From Rhizobium etli CFN 42 (lineage in GTDB: Bacteria; Pseudomonadota; Alphaproteobacteria; Rhizobiales; Rhizobiaceae): a DNA stretch of 64,000 nucleotides. The notes beneath the pieces were generated by a model. It was not told the DNA's origin. It worked only from the letters and a program-made list of their open reading frames with translations, and made no database searches. The stretch's first letter is position 1. Each line of letters begins with the position of its first letter. Below, one piece after another: positions 18,823 to 27,878 of the stretch. The stretch lies in the NCBI RefSeq assembly GCF_000092045.1, contig NC_004041.2, positions 186,001-250,000 of the forward strand. The letters run 5' to 3'. The translations under genes and the position numbers were made by a program.

Positions 18823-19989
18823 ATGGAACCTGCATCCATTCATCCGACCGCTGTCCGCATTGATCTTGGCGCAATTTTTGTATCATTGGAACTGAGCCGA
18901 TCGACCTGGTTGATCACTTCGCTGTCGCCTGGCAGTGGCGAGAAGATGTCGAAGCACGTAGTGGCCGGTGGCAATGTAGCCGAGCTGCTGGATCGATTTG
19001 AGCAGCTACAACAGAAGGCGCGGTTGAGAACAGGGAAGTTATTTCCCATCGTGACGATCCAGGAGGCAGGATTGGACGGCTTCTGGATACACCGCGTGCT
19101 GGAGACTCACGGCATCGAAAGTTACGTCGTCGACGCAGCTTCGATCGCGACTTCCCGTCGACGTCGGCGTGCCAAGACCGACAAGATCGATGGAGAGGCT
19201 CTGACGCGCACATTGCTTGCATTCAAGCGCGGCGAGCCTCGCGTATGTGCGATGGTCAGAGCGCCAGATCCGAAGGACGAAGATCGACGTCGGATTTGCC
19301 GGGAACGCAAAGTTTTGATTGCTGAGCGGGTCAGGCATGTCAATCGCGTGAAGGGGCTACTCTTCGCTCAAGGCGTCAGCGGCTATCAACCGCTCCGTAA
19401 GGATCGCCGTCAGCGGCTGGAGGAACTCCAGACCGGAGATGGGCGCGAGTTACCGAAACACCTGAAGGCTCAAATCAATCGCGAACTCGACCGTCTCGAG
19501 TTGCTGCTAGAACAGATCGCTGCAGTGGAGAGCGAGCGTAATTCTCTCCTATCGATGGACGAGCAGCCAGCGGTTGAGGCAACCTCGCCCGCAGCGATGC
19601 TGCTGTCCTTGAAGGGTGTTGGCGCTGAATTTGCCGCCGTTCTTTGGACCGAAGCCCTGTCCCGGCATTTTGATAATCGGCGGCAGATTGCCGCCTATGC
19701 AGGTTTGACACCAACCCCATGGATGAGCGGGACCATCGACCACGAACAGGGTGTCTCAAAGGCAGGAAACCCTCGGCTGCGCACCACGATGATCCAACTG
19801 TCTTGGTTGTGGCTACGCAATCAGCCAGCATCAGCGCTTAGCCGTTGGTTTGTGGATCGGGTTCAGTCGAATGGTGGACGCTTAAAAAAAGCCGCGATAG
19901 TGGCCCTGGCGCGCAAACTCCTTATCGCACTGTGGAAGTTTGTCACCGCGGGTGTTGTCATCGAGGGGGCTGTCATGAAGACCGCCTGA
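18823..19989 (+). CDS. IS110-family transposase
   Basis: The 388-residue product has the two IS110 domains: an N-terminal DEDD RuvC-like domain (IDLGAIFVSLELSRSTWLIT; then RRRRRAKTDKIDGEALTRTLLA) and the C-terminal transposase_20 domain with 'LLSLKGVGAEFAAVLWTEA', 'IAAYAGLTPTPWMSG' and 'SKAGNPRLRTTMIQLSWLWL'. A GGAGGAG ribosome site precedes the ATG at 18823. The ORF is intact, so the element may be active. IS110 elements lack clear inverted repeats, and I cannot set the ends. Confidence 0.92.
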   Translation: MEPASIHPTAVRIDLGAIFVSLELSRSTWLITSLSPGSGEKMSKHVVAGGNVAELLDRFEQLQQKARLRTGKLFPIVTIQEAGLDGFWIHRVLETHGIESYVVDAASIATSRRRRRAKTDKIDGEALTRTLLAFKRGEPRVCAMVRAPDPKDEDRRRICRERKVLIAERVRHVNRVKGLLFAQGVSGYQPLRKDRRQRLEELQTGDGRELPKHLKAQINRELDRLELLLEQIAAVESERNSLLSMDEQPAVEATSPAAMLLSLKGVGAEFAAVLWTEALSRHFDNRRQIAAYAGLTPTPWMSGTIDHEQGVSKAGNPRLRTTMIQLSWLWLRNQPASALSRWFVDRVQSNGGRLKKAAIVALARKLLIALWKFVTAGVVIEGAVMKTA

Positions 19990-20380
19990 CGACCCCAAAA
20001 GATTGCCGAATACACAAATCTTCCAGGACTGATCACTCCTGGCGGATCCAGGTGAGCGAACCGCCTCAAAGTCGGGCTTTAAATGCCGCGCTTTAGATTG
20101 GTCCCGTTCTCCTGAGCCTTGCCGCTACGCAAGCGGGATAATGGTGCTGCCGGACAAAACGGCGACCGTATGTGAGTTTGAACCGGTGACGGAAACGTGC
20201 CGCGTCAAGCAAAGTGGCTCAGACCATGGGTTCGAAACGAAATTGAAGGGAACAAGCTATGAAACTATGATTGATCTTGACGGCAAAATCCTCATGTGAG
20301 CTTTCTCAATAGCAATTGTTCAGTCGCCGGCTGATACTCGCTTTTATCTGAATTGAGCGGGTAGGGATCAAAGCTGCACG
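19990..20380. other. Intergenic region, no gene seen
   Basis: About 390 bases follow the IS110 transposase. Part is probably the IS110 3' non-coding end, where these elements carry guide-RNA-related sequences. No ORF or repeat can be supported from reading alone. Confidence 0.35.
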
Positions 20381-21118
20381 ATGCTTCCGGAAATCAAGCT
20401 GCAGGGTGACGTCGATGTCGCCGCGCTGTCACCTCTTCTTCGCGGCATGCTTCTGTCCGTTGCCTATGCTGACGGTGAGGGTGGCATAGGATTGACCGCG
20501 ACCGGTGCTATGAACCGCAAATTCGTACATTGGGCCGCTGTGAACTTCCTGTGGCCCGACTTCACAGCCGAAGACCTCTACAGCATGAACAAAGTGCTGA
20601 ACGAAAGCGACATGCCGCCGCTCTGGGTCGTGCGGGACATGACCCGCCATCTGAAGCTGCTTCGCCGGAAAAAGGATGTGCTGCTGCCAACCAGACGCGG
20701 CCGGGAGTTTCTGGTGAACCCGCAAGCCTTCTTCGATCTCGTGGCCACAGACTATCTCTACTCGTATGTCCATGCCACCGAGCGGGAAGCTGAGGTGCAA
20801 GCGCGCCTACGCTGGTGGCGCATGTTCCTCAATCTTCTCAATATCAAGGCGAGAGAAGGCTGTACGCCTTTGGACGTCGTGAAGATCCTCTATCCAGACA
20901 CGGCACCTCTGTCCGCCACCGAAATGACCCTGGAAGCCTGGGAGCTCAAATCCGATCTCCAATATGGCGTCCTGCGGCGCCTGTGCTGGCTGGGCCTGCT
21001 TTATGAGGCACGAGAAGGGCTCACGCTTCTTCAAGACGGAGCCTTCCACAAGACGCCGCTTTGGTCCGCCTGCCTGCAATTGGAGTCAGATACGCAAAGC
21101 GATATCGGCGTGCATTGA
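20381..21118 (+). CDS. Conserved hypothetical protein, 245 residues
   Basis: The protein has a probable winged-helix segment: 'IGLTATGAMNRKFVHWAAVNF', 'VLNESDMPPLWVVRDMTRHL' and 'LRRKKDVLLPTRRGREFLV'. This pattern resembles the C-terminal region of the pRiA4b ORF-3/TnpR-like group of proteins seen near IS elements. It is convergent with the ISNCY transposase, with only six bases between stop codons, so it may be a passenger gene. Function unknown. Confidence 0.6.
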   Translation: MLPEIKLQGDVDVAALSPLLRGMLLSVAYADGEGGIGLTATGAMNRKFVHWAAVNFLWPDFTAEDLYSMNKVLNESDMPPLWVVRDMTRHLKLLRRKKDVLLPTRRGREFLVNPQAFFDLVATDYLYSYVHATEREAEVQARLRWWRMFLNLLNIKAREGCTPLDVVKILYPDTAPLSATEMTLEAWELKSDLQYGVLRRLCWLGLLYEAREGLTLLQDGAFHKTPLWSACLQLESDTQSDIGVH

Positions 21119-21124
21119 CGCCCT

Positions 21125-22546
21125 TTATTCCGCAGCCGGCTGCCTCAATAACGCTTTCTCCCGCCGTGCGATCACCGCCGGATCGTTCATGTAATCCGTT
21201 CTCGGCTTGCGTCCACGCTTCTGGTAGCCGTTCCCCGTGCTGCCATCGCGAATGCCGAACATATGGTCCGTCTGCCCAGTTCGCCGTGGTCCGCCCTTGC
21301 TGCGCTGCTGCTCCCGCCCAGCCTGCAGCTCGGCGACAACAGACAGCATGTCGTCCAACCGCTTGTTATCGACGACCTCGGCGCGATGCACGGAGCGTAA
21401 CGTGTCAAAGGTTCGGTAGGGCAGGGCAAAGCTCTCGTGCATGATCTCGAGGCGCCCGTCCGGATAGTCGCAAACGACGACCTTCTTACCCGCCAGGGAC
21501 CTGGAAAGATCTGTCGGATCAAGGATGAACAGCACCTTGTCATAGCGCAGCGTCAAAGCCTGCGACAGCGTGCGAACTTCCTTGCGGCACATGGCGCCAT
21601 CGAGGTTCTCGTGGTCGGCCAACGGCCGGTGCATGTCCTTCGGATTACGCGGCTGTTTGCCAAAACGCGCGTTGAAATCCGCAATGAACTCAGGCGCATA
21701 GGCGTTGGCTTCCTCGATCGTGTCGATGCCGCGCAGCCGCATTTCCTTGACCAGCCGATCCTGCAGTGTCTGGTTCGCACGTTCGACGCGGCCTTTGGCC
21801 TGCGGGGTATTGGCACAGATGATGTCGATGTTCAGCTCATAAAGCGCGCGGCCGAATTGTGTCAGGCCGCTCGTCCGGTCCTTCTCCGACGCATGGGTCG
21901 AACGAAAGACGCCGTGCTTGTCACTGTAGAAGGCCAGCGGTTTGCCCCATTGCTGCAGATAGGCCTTGGTCGCGTGCAGATAGTCGAAGGTGTTCTCCGA
22001 GCCGGCAAACCGTAGATGCAGCAGCTTGCCGGTGGCGTCGTCGATATAGACGAGCAGGGCGCATTTGGGCCCACGGTTCTCGAACCACCAGTGATGCGAG
22101 CCATCGATCTGTACCAGTTCGCCAAAGCAATCACGTCGGCCGCGTGGCTGGAAAACCCGCTTCTTGCGTTCCCGACGCGAGACCCAGATGCCGGCCTCGG
22201 TCATCCATTGCCGCAGGGTCTCCTTGGCGACCGAGATCCGGTGCAGCTCGATCAGCTTCTCACGCGCCAGCGTCGGACCGAAATCCAGATAGCGCTCACG
22301 GATCAGATTCAGCGCCGCATTGCTAAACTCCTCGCTATGGCGCCGGTTGCTCGGTCGCGATCGCTTCTTGGAAACAAGCCCGGCCGGACCATCCCGGTCA
22401 TAGGCCTGCAGCAGCCGATGGACCTGACTTCGACTGAGGTCGAGCCGTTCGGCGGCCTGCACAACGCTCAGGCGTTCGTCACGGATCTTCTGGATGAGTT
22501 CGAGGCGATGCAATTCTTTCTGCGACATAGTGATCATAAAGGACAT
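21125..22546 (-). CDS. ISNCY-family transposase
   Basis: The 473-residue protein has an N-terminal helix-turn-helix ('VVQAAERLDLSRSQVHRLLQAY'), a linker 'RYLDFGPTLAREKLIE', and a DDE integrase core with QIDGSHHWWFE (first D), FYSDKHGVFR (second D) and 'ANTPQAKGRVERANQTLQDRL' (E). The C-terminal basic region is also typical. The ORF is intact. Sequence from 22590 to 22690 contains repeated TGTCGCAT motifs that probably form the end of the element. Confidence 0.9.
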   Translation of the reverse strand: MSFMITMSQKELHRLELIQKIRDERLSVVQAAERLDLSRSQVHRLLQAYDRDGPAGLVSKKRSRPSNRRHSEEFSNAALNLIRERYLDFGPTLAREKLIELHRISVAKETLRQWMTEAGIWVSRRERKKRVFQPRGRRDCFGELVQIDGSHHWWFENRGPKCALLVYIDDATGKLLHLRFAGSENTFDYLHATKAYLQQWGKPLAFYSDKHGVFRSTHASEKDRTSGLTQFGRALYELNIDIICANTPQAKGRVERANQTLQDRLVKEMRLRGIDTIEEANAYAPEFIADFNARFGKQPRNPKDMHRPLADHENLDGAMCRKEVRTLSQALTLRYDKVLFILDPTDLSRSLAGKKVVVCDYPDGRLEIMHESFALPYRTFDTLRSVHRAEVVDNKRLDDMLSVVAELQAGREQQRSKGGPRRTGQTDHMFGIRDGSTGNGYQKRGRKPRTDYMNDPAVIARREKALLRQPAAE

Positions 22547-22719
22547 GACGACTCCGACCGCTCATGGTCTCGACCAGGCTGAAGGTCGTCATCCTTGCTC
22601 CCGACATTGGCATTGACCAGTCGTCGAGAGGCGAGATTGTCGCATCTCTAACTGGCCCAACTGTCGCATTACTAAATAGCCTCTACAACACCAAATAGCA
22701 TAATCAACGTTATGGAACT

Positions 22720-22971
22720 TTACGCTGAACCGGCCGCGATAGTTACAAGCAGGTCCTTGGCATCGATCTGGTCGCCGGCTTTGACGAGAACTTCGGCGAT
22801 CGTGCCGTTCTCCTCGGCGTGAATTGCCGTTTCCACCTTCATCGCTTCGGTCGACACCAGCACATCGTCGGCATTGATCGCCTGTCCGGGCGACACAAAG
22901 ACGCGCGAGATGGCGCCCGGCATCGGTGCGCCGACATGAGCGGCATTGCCGGGTTCGGCCTTGGGTGCGAA
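22720..22971 (-). pseudogene. Pyruvate carboxylase C-terminal fragment (biotin carrier domain)
   Basis: The frame reads AEPGNAAHVGAPMPGAISRV, STEAMKVETAIHAEENGTI, then KAGDQIDAKDLLVTIA. This is a biotinyl domain: the biotin-attachment motif is EAMKVE, where functional domains have AMKM. It matches the extreme C-terminus of rhizobial pyruvate carboxylase, but the rest of the enzyme is absent and upstream sequence is frameshifted. It is a relic of a housekeeping gene. Confidence 0.7.
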
Positions 22972-23103
22972 GACGGCGGCCGGTGACGCTGAGGAATTTT
23001 GCGAGCTCTTGCTGTTGGTTCCTCGCGGACCCGAGCCGCATCTCGTTGTGCACCTAACCGGCTCGGCTCACGTGACAACAAACACAAGAACATCTGGTTG
23101 TTT

Positions 23104-23337
23104 CTATCGAGTTTGGCGCAGGAGGCGCAGGAGGCGCAGGAGGAAAATCAACATGACTGTCGCGGCTAGGCCCATGATTGCCAAAGCGTATAGGCCTGTG
23201 GAAAAACCTCCGGGGTGACTACGGAGATACCCTATAACGAACGGCCCCACAAATGCTCCTAGGTTCCCGAGTGAGTTAATGAATGCGATCCCGCCGGCGG
23301 CAGCGGAGCCACTAAAGAAGCAGAAGGCAGCGCCCAA
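23104..23337 (-). pseudogene. MFS permease C-terminal fragment
   Basis: The 77-residue frame contains SGSAAAGGIAFINSLGNLGAFVGP, split, and FVIGYLRSHPGGFSTGLYALAIMGLAATVMLIFL, the last two or three transmembrane helices of an anion:cation symporter (tartrate/phthalate-type) MFS transporter. Upstream sequence is frameshifted and short. The rest of the gene is absent. Confidence 0.7.
23115..23141 (+). repeat. Three tandem 9-base units in MFS fragment
   Basis: GGCGCAGGA occurs three times in a row. On the minus strand this encodes the repeated LLR tripeptide at the end of the MFS fragment. It looks like a slippage expansion in a gene no longer under selection. Confidence 0.6.
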
Positions 23338-23597
23338 AGGGTCCCTTCCAACCCAATATGCCGCGCATGAGCATCCCTCGCCAGAACCCGTCAGGGCCGG
23401 GTTGATCTACCGTACGGCCGGGGCAATACTCCAGGATTGGCTTAGCTCCTCCGATGCGTCAAAATTCCGCTTGATGAGTGCCATATCAAGGCATAACCAA
23501 TCGGCCATTCTCCGATTCCCGGAGAATTGCCGGACATGACTTGGAGCAGGTGCCATTTCTCCGCAGCCATCCCGGATATTGCAAAAGGACCGATACC

Positions 23598-24326
23598 ATG
23601 TGCTTTGAATGCAATTCCTCCCCACTCAGCCGTCGCTCCCTGCTGAAATTTGCCGGCATCGGAGGCGTGGCCGTCATGACTGCAGGCTTTGACATGACCA
23701 TGCCGGCATTCGCCTCGAACGCTCCCGCCCTCCTGCCGGATGAAGCACTGGCAAAACTCCAGGAAGGCAACAAGAAATTCGTCGCCGACACGGAAGCCTG
23801 CGCCGCCAATATTTCCAAGCGCCGGCAGGACGTCGCCAAGAGCCAGGCACCTTGGGCGATCGTGCTGACCTGTTCCGACAGCCGTGTCGTGCCGGAACTT
23901 GTATTCGGCGGCGTGACGCTCGGCGAACTCTTCGTCGCCCGCAATGCCGGAAACGTGGTCGACACCGATGTGCTCGGCACGATCGAATATGGCGCCGAAC
24001 ATCTGCATGCGCCGCTGATCGTCGTCATGGGCCACAAGCGTTGCGGGGCGGTCTCTGCCGCCTGCGAGGTCGTGTCCAAGGGCACCAAGCTCGATGGCTC
24101 AATCGGCAAGATGACCCAGCCGATCCTGCCCGTGGCTTTGGCGGAGACCGATCGCGGCGACAATTTTGTCGACAAGACCGTCCATGCCAATGCCTTCAAC
24201 GGCGCCGAGCGCATCCTCACCGAAAGTGCGATTGTTTCTCGCCTGGTCGAGGAAGGCAAGGTGAAGATCGTGCCCGCCTATTATGATCTCGATACCGGCG
24301 TGGTCGATTTTCTGCACAAGGTCTGA
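23598..24326 (+). CDS. Beta-class carbonic anhydrase with Tat signal
   Basis: This 242-residue enzyme interconverts CO2 and bicarbonate. It starts with a twin-arginine signal (SRRSLLKFAGIGGVAVMTAG), so it should be exported folded to the periplasm. Zinc ligands fit the beta class: Cys and Asp in CSDSR, and HKRC (His and Cys). A longer in-frame start at 23478 exists, but the ATG at 23598 places the Tat motif at the N-terminus. It is flanked by gene fragments on both sides yet intact, suggesting it is still useful. Confidence 0.9.
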   Translation: MCFECNSSPLSRRSLLKFAGIGGVAVMTAGFDMTMPAFASNAPALLPDEALAKLQEGNKKFVADTEACAANISKRRQDVAKSQAPWAIVLTCSDSRVVPELVFGGVTLGELFVARNAGNVVDTDVLGTIEYGAEHLHAPLIVVMGHKRCGAVSAACEVVSKGTKLDGSIGKMTQPILPVALAETDRGDNFVDKTVHANAFNGAERILTESAIVSRLVEEGKVKIVPAYYDLDTGVVDFLHKV

Positions 24327-24588
24327 CCTACGAGGCGACTTCATGTTGCCGACGGCTATCCGCGGGCGCCTCGTCGCGTTCGCGGAACCATAGTCGCTGA
24401 TGACCCTTGCCGCCCGCAGCATCACCCGGCGGGTTACGCGGGCCGGAGCTGAGGTCGCGAGCTGGCTGCCTGGGCGACGCTCTTCTGGAAATTTCCGACC
24501 ATACGCCTGCGCAACTTGGTGAGCTCAATCGACAGGTCCGACAGCTGCGCGATGACATCTATCGGAACCTGGGCAGCTGGGCCGCGCC

Positions 24589-24750
24589 CTCCTGAGCCAG
24601 TACAAGGACATAGGCGTCGCTCGTTTCAAAGAACGCGAGACAATCGGCCTCCGGCAGGATCTCAACAAGATCAAGACGGCGAAACCGCCTGTGGAGCTTG
24701 AACGCAAAGGCGCGATCTGGGTTCAGCCAACCCTATTCGCTGAATCGAGT
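24589..24750 (+). pseudogene. ATP-dependent DNA ligase (LigD-type) C-terminal fragment
   Basis: The frame reads YKDIGVARFKERETIGLRQ, DLNKIKTAKPPVELERKG, AIWVQPTLFAES. This matches the oligonucleotide-binding end of LigD-type ligases (typically '...LDPL....PF....kd.vWVkP.LVAEV.y'). There is no start codon or ligase core, so it is a relic of an end-joining gene. Confidence 0.5.
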
Positions 24751-24933
24751 ATCGCGCCTGGAGGCATAACGGAAAACTACGGCATCGAAACTGGCCGCAT
24801 TGATCGAAGATTGGTACGAACCGTGAAATTGACGCATGGTGGCTGGAAAAAACGCCGAGCTATGCATCCGGTTCGAGGATCACGCCCGTTATGGAATGCC
24901 TGCGATACAGGGCTCCAAATTCGGTTCAAAATC

Positions 24934-25866
24934 CTAATCCGCCCACTCAGGATCGGTTGTAAAGGCGATGGTGAGCCGACGACTCGGACCCTCGTTACCA
25001 ATCGCGAGCCCGATTTCGTCACGGATCTTATCCCATTCCTGCAATTTCCTCGCCGGGAGGTTCTCTGAGACAACGAAATGTAGCTCGATTTGCCGGCCTC
25101 GGCCGACCCGGGCCACATAAGCCCGGTGGGATATGAATCCATGTCGTTCGATGATTGTTTTGGCGACCGCGTCAACTTGTTGTTTGAGATCTAATGGCGT
25201 AACAAGCAGTATGTCGGCGAGCGCTCGCCGAACCGTGCCCGCCGGAATGGGAATGATCACAATGCAGATTAATGCCAGCGCGACCGGGTCAATAAACGGC
25301 GAGATCCATTCGTAAGAAGACCCCTGAATGAAATATCCGATGGCAAACGCGACGAGTAACCCGATCGTTAGCCCGGCGGACATCAGCCAAGCTTTCGTAT
25401 CCAGGGCAACGAAATCAGATTTGATCTTACGATTAGCTCGATCACCAATAACCCCCATGGTGGCTGTCACACCGAGTGTTACGACGGCGTAGACGATCGC
25501 TTGACTAAAGTTGAGCGGACGTCCCCCATGCAAAATGCTGCCGATTGCGTTGACAAGTGCGTAAACAGCCGACCCGGTTATGAGAATGCCGTTGAGAGCC
25601 AAGACTATGGGCTCAAGATGCCAGAACCCCATCGTGAAATGCTCGATAAGTTTTCCTTTGCTGGAGGGCGCTTCGGATGACGCGATGAGCTTTGTAACAA
25701 GCAGAGCTACGACAGTCATAGCAGCGTCCGTCAATGCGTAGACACCATCGAATATGATTGCGAACGAACCTGAAATGATCCCGAACAAAATGCCGATGCA
25801 GGCAAGGAGGATGGTAACGGCAATTGAAACGCAGAGAAGCCCCTGCTCCGTTCTCATGAAATTCAT
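24934..25866 (-). CDS. Cation diffusion facilitator (CDF) metal transporter
   Basis: The 310-residue inner-membrane protein has about six transmembrane segments. Metal-site motifs are present: FDGVYALTDAAMT in TM2 (the D-x3-D type, here FDGVYALTD) and 'VALDTKAWLMSAGLT' in TM5, followed by the cytoplasmic domain ('HGFISHRAYVARVGRGRQIELHFVV'). It should export a divalent metal such as Zn, Mn or Fe by proton antiport; which metal cannot be told. An intact gene amid fragments. Confidence 0.85.
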   Translation of the reverse strand: MNFMRTEQGLLCVSIAVTILLACIGILFGIISGSFAIIFDGVYALTDAAMTVVALLVTKLIASSEAPSSKGKLIEHFTMGFWHLEPIVLALNGILITGSAVYALVNAIGSILHGGRPLNFSQAIVYAVVTLGVTATMGVIGDRANRKIKSDFVALDTKAWLMSAGLTIGLLVAFAIGYFIQGSSYEWISPFIDPVALALICIVIIPIPAGTVRRALADILLVTPLDLKQQVDAVAKTIIERHGFISHRAYVARVGRGRQIELHFVVSENLPARKLQEWDKIRDEIGLAIGNEGPSRRLTIAFTTDPEWAD

Positions 25867-26034
25867 AGGCTCAGCCTTATAACTTACGTTTCTTTATGGT
25901 CCTCTGGACGCGGTACAGACCATCCAATTCAGCTACTGAAGCGAGCACATCCACTTTTGGATCAAGGTACCTTTTTAAATTCAAATGCTGACCTCTCCTG
26001 TCCAGTGGGCTCGCATGAGCGTCTTTCACATACC
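25867..26034. other. Short non-coding stretch, promoter of CDF gene
   Basis: No gene is seen; it probably holds the CDF promoter on the minus strand. Confidence 0.3.
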
Positions 26035-26300
26035 TGGCCACAAGACAAAATCGCCTCGCTGTGTTCTGGCAGTGCGGCCTCGACTATCTAAACAAGGGCC
26101 AACTTTGCTTTGCAGGTAAAGCGGGGCTGGACATGATGCACGACACGGAAGGACGCATGAACATAGTCCAGCACTTCGCTGACGGTCTCGCCGCCGCGAA
26201 TGAAGTCGGAGCCACCACAGATAGGGCATGAGCAGGCCACCTGTTACACGTCATCATGGCACGGCCGAGGTTGCAGAGCTTGCGCGGCGATAGGGCTCTC
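26035..26300 (-). pseudogene. IS66-family TnpC remnant
   Basis: One minus-strand frame reads CPICGGSDFIRGGETVSEVL, DYVHASFRVVHHVQPRFTCK. This is the zinc-finger region of IS66 TnpC transposases (CP.CGG ... SE.L.YVP..F.V....R.K..C). Both sides are out of frame or missing. It lies next to the intact IS5-type element. Confidence 0.7.
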
Positions 26301-26448
26301 GACGCATCCACGTCATCCGGCAGGTTCGAATTCCGTTGACTCATGGTTGGATCTGATTGGATGAGAGGCGTTCCAAAGAACGCCGAGGTTTTCGCCCTCA
26401 TGATAGGCTGTGGCTGACACCACGTTCTAGGCTGCAGTGACAATTTAA

Positions 26449-26943
26449 TCATTTGAGCCAGAGCATGATGGCGGCGATTTTGATGAATCCCATGAAGTTG
26501 GCGGCGACTTTGTCGTAGCGCGTTGCGATTCGCCGCCATTGCTTGAGCTTTGCAAAGAAGCTCTCGATCCCCCAGCGGGCCTTGTAGGCGATACGGTCGT
26601 AGGCATGCTGATACTTTCGATGACGGCGTGGTGGAATGACCGGTTCGCCACCTTGTTCGAGAATAATGTCATGCAGGCTGTCGGCGTCATAGGCGCGGTC
26701 GGCGAGCACCTGCTTGGCCGGCAGCCCCCGGACGAGATCGCAGGCAGGCGCCATATCATTCTGCTGGCCGGGTCCCAGGTGAAGGCGCACCGGCAAGCCG
26801 AGCGCATCGACTACTGCATGGATCTTGCTGCCAAATCCCCCGCGGGAACGGCCGAGAGCCTGGGCTTGCGGTCCCCCCTTTTTCGGCGTCCGCCTGCCGC
26901 TTGCGCTTGTGCCCGGATCACCGTGGCGTCGATGGACAACCAC
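26449..26943 (-). CDS. IS5-family transposase, OrfB
   Basis: This frame carries the second half of a DDE transposase: GGFGSKIHAVVDALGLPVRL, 'LADRAYDADSLHDII' (second D) and 'RRHRKYQHAYDRIAYKARWGIESFFAKLKQWRRIATRYDK' (in parts; E in WGIESFFAKLK). It overlaps OrfA by over 100 bases in a different frame. In the IS427 group such frames are normally fused by programmed ribosomal frameshifting, so the two-frame state is not itself damage. Confidence 0.85.
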   Translation of the reverse strand: MVVHRRHGDPGTSASGRRTPKKGGPQAQALGRSRGGFGSKIHAVVDALGLPVRLHLGPGQQNDMAPACDLVRGLPAKQVLADRAYDADSLHDIILEQGGEPVIPPRRHRKYQHAYDRIAYKARWGIESFFAKLKQWRRIATRYDKVAANFMGFIKIAAIMLWLK

Positions 26944-27218
26944 TCCATATCCGGATCGATCGCGACGGCTTCGAAAATCTTGTCGAAGATGCCCTGTTCG
27001 ATCCAGCGATAGTAGCGCCGTTTGATCGTCTGATAGGGGCCGAAGCGGTCTTCCGGCAGATCACGCCAGCGCGCACCCGACCGGGCGAGCCACAACACCG
27101 CATCGAAGAACCGGCGTCCGTCACTACGCGGACCGCGCCGGCCTTTGCGACCGCCGGGCACTAACGGCGTCAGCCGCTCCCATTGATCGTCTCGAAGAAC
27201 CTCACCATCCATCGCCAA
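26811..27218 (-). CDS. IS5-family transposase, OrfA
   Basis: The 135-residue frame starts with MAMDGEVLRDDQWERLTPLVPG and includes FFDAVLWLARSGARWRDLPE and MEWLSIDATVIRAQAQAAG with the first catalytic Asp. It is the DUF4096-type N-terminal half of the IS427-group transposase. Translation past its end probably shifts into OrfB. Confidence 0.85.
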   Translation of the reverse strand: MAMDGEVLRDDQWERLTPLVPGGRKGRRGPRSDGRRFFDAVLWLARSGARWRDLPEDRFGPYQTIKRRYYRWIEQGIFDKIFEAVAIDPDMEWLSIDATVIRAQAQAAGGRRKRGDRKPRLSAVPAGDLAARSMQ

Positions 27219-27383
27219 CCTCCAAAAGTCAGCGTTGAATCTGATTTGCTCCCAAAACGGAATCCCAAATCATTAATTTGTCACTACAGCCTAGTCTAGC
27301 AGGCATCTGAGAAAAGGGGTGGCGAGATCCCCATCCTCGTTGACAGCAGGGCCATCCGTACTTCCTGTCAATGTACCCATTTC

Positions 27384-27878
27384 TTAGTCCTCCTCATCGA
27401 AAGGCTTCTTTTCAATGGCGCCTGCTTCGGTTAGCACCTTGCGTAACCAGGGTGGCGGAGTAGTCCTGAGCATCGCCCGAGTTCGCGACAAAACATCTTC
27501 GATCAGTTGAGGATCGGATACTTTAATTGGGTGGATTTTGGCCGAAACAACTCGGGCTGCCGATGGCCCACCGATCGCCAGACAGAACAATAAGTGACAA
27601 CCTTCCAACGCCTTCACCTTCGGGTTAATACGATCGACGTCCTCGTTCCGATGCTTTCCGCTCTGGTCGGAAACGTCTTCGAAGTCCAGGACTTCCACCA
27701 GTTTCCAGTCGTCGGGACTCACATCATAGACGACGAAACGTTTTGCCGATCCGAAATGGGCGTCGAGAGATTTCATATCTTGAGTGGCGATTGCGACGCG
27801 CAACGCGCCAGCCTTCCGTTTTGGAGCTGACGAGTGAACCCCGTCAGGGACGAGGGAAAGGCGACGAGCGGCGATCAT
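27384..27878 (-). CDS. nifX: NifX, FeMo-cofactor biosynthesis protein
   Basis: The 164-residue cytoplasmic protein has the NifX/NifB C-terminal fold: 'LRVAIATQDMKSLDAHFGSAKRFVVYDVS' (read in parts), a central 'LEGCHLLFCLAIGGPSAARVVSAKIHPIKV' and a C-terminal extension 'LRTTPPPWLRKVLTEAG'. NifX binds NifB-cofactor or the VK-cluster during assembly of the nitrogenase cofactor. Its ATG overlaps the nifN stop by four bases (translational coupling). It is the last gene of the nifHDKENX operon; an IS5 element begins 93 bases past its stop. Confidence 0.95.
   Translation of the reverse strand: MIAARRLSLVPDGVHSSAPKRKAGALRVAIATQDMKSLDAHFGSAKRFVVYDVSPDDWKLVEVLDFEDVSDQSGKHRNEDVDRINPKVKALEGCHLLFCLAIGGPSAARVVSAKIHPIKVSDPQLIEDVLSRTRAMLRTTPPPWLRKVLTEAGAIEKKPFDEED

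Larger units (their letters stand above)
26430..27291 (-). mobile_element. IS5-family (IS427 group) insertion sequence, 862 bp
   Basis: The ends are near-perfect inverted repeats: GGCTGCAGTGACAATTTAAT at 26430-26449 and its complement ATTAATTTGTCACTACAGCC at 27272-27291 (two mismatches). The flanks are CTA on the left and TAG on the right, consistent with the TA-type target duplication of this group. It contains two overlapping frames for the transposase. Its right end is 93 bases beyond the nifX stop. Confidence 0.85.
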
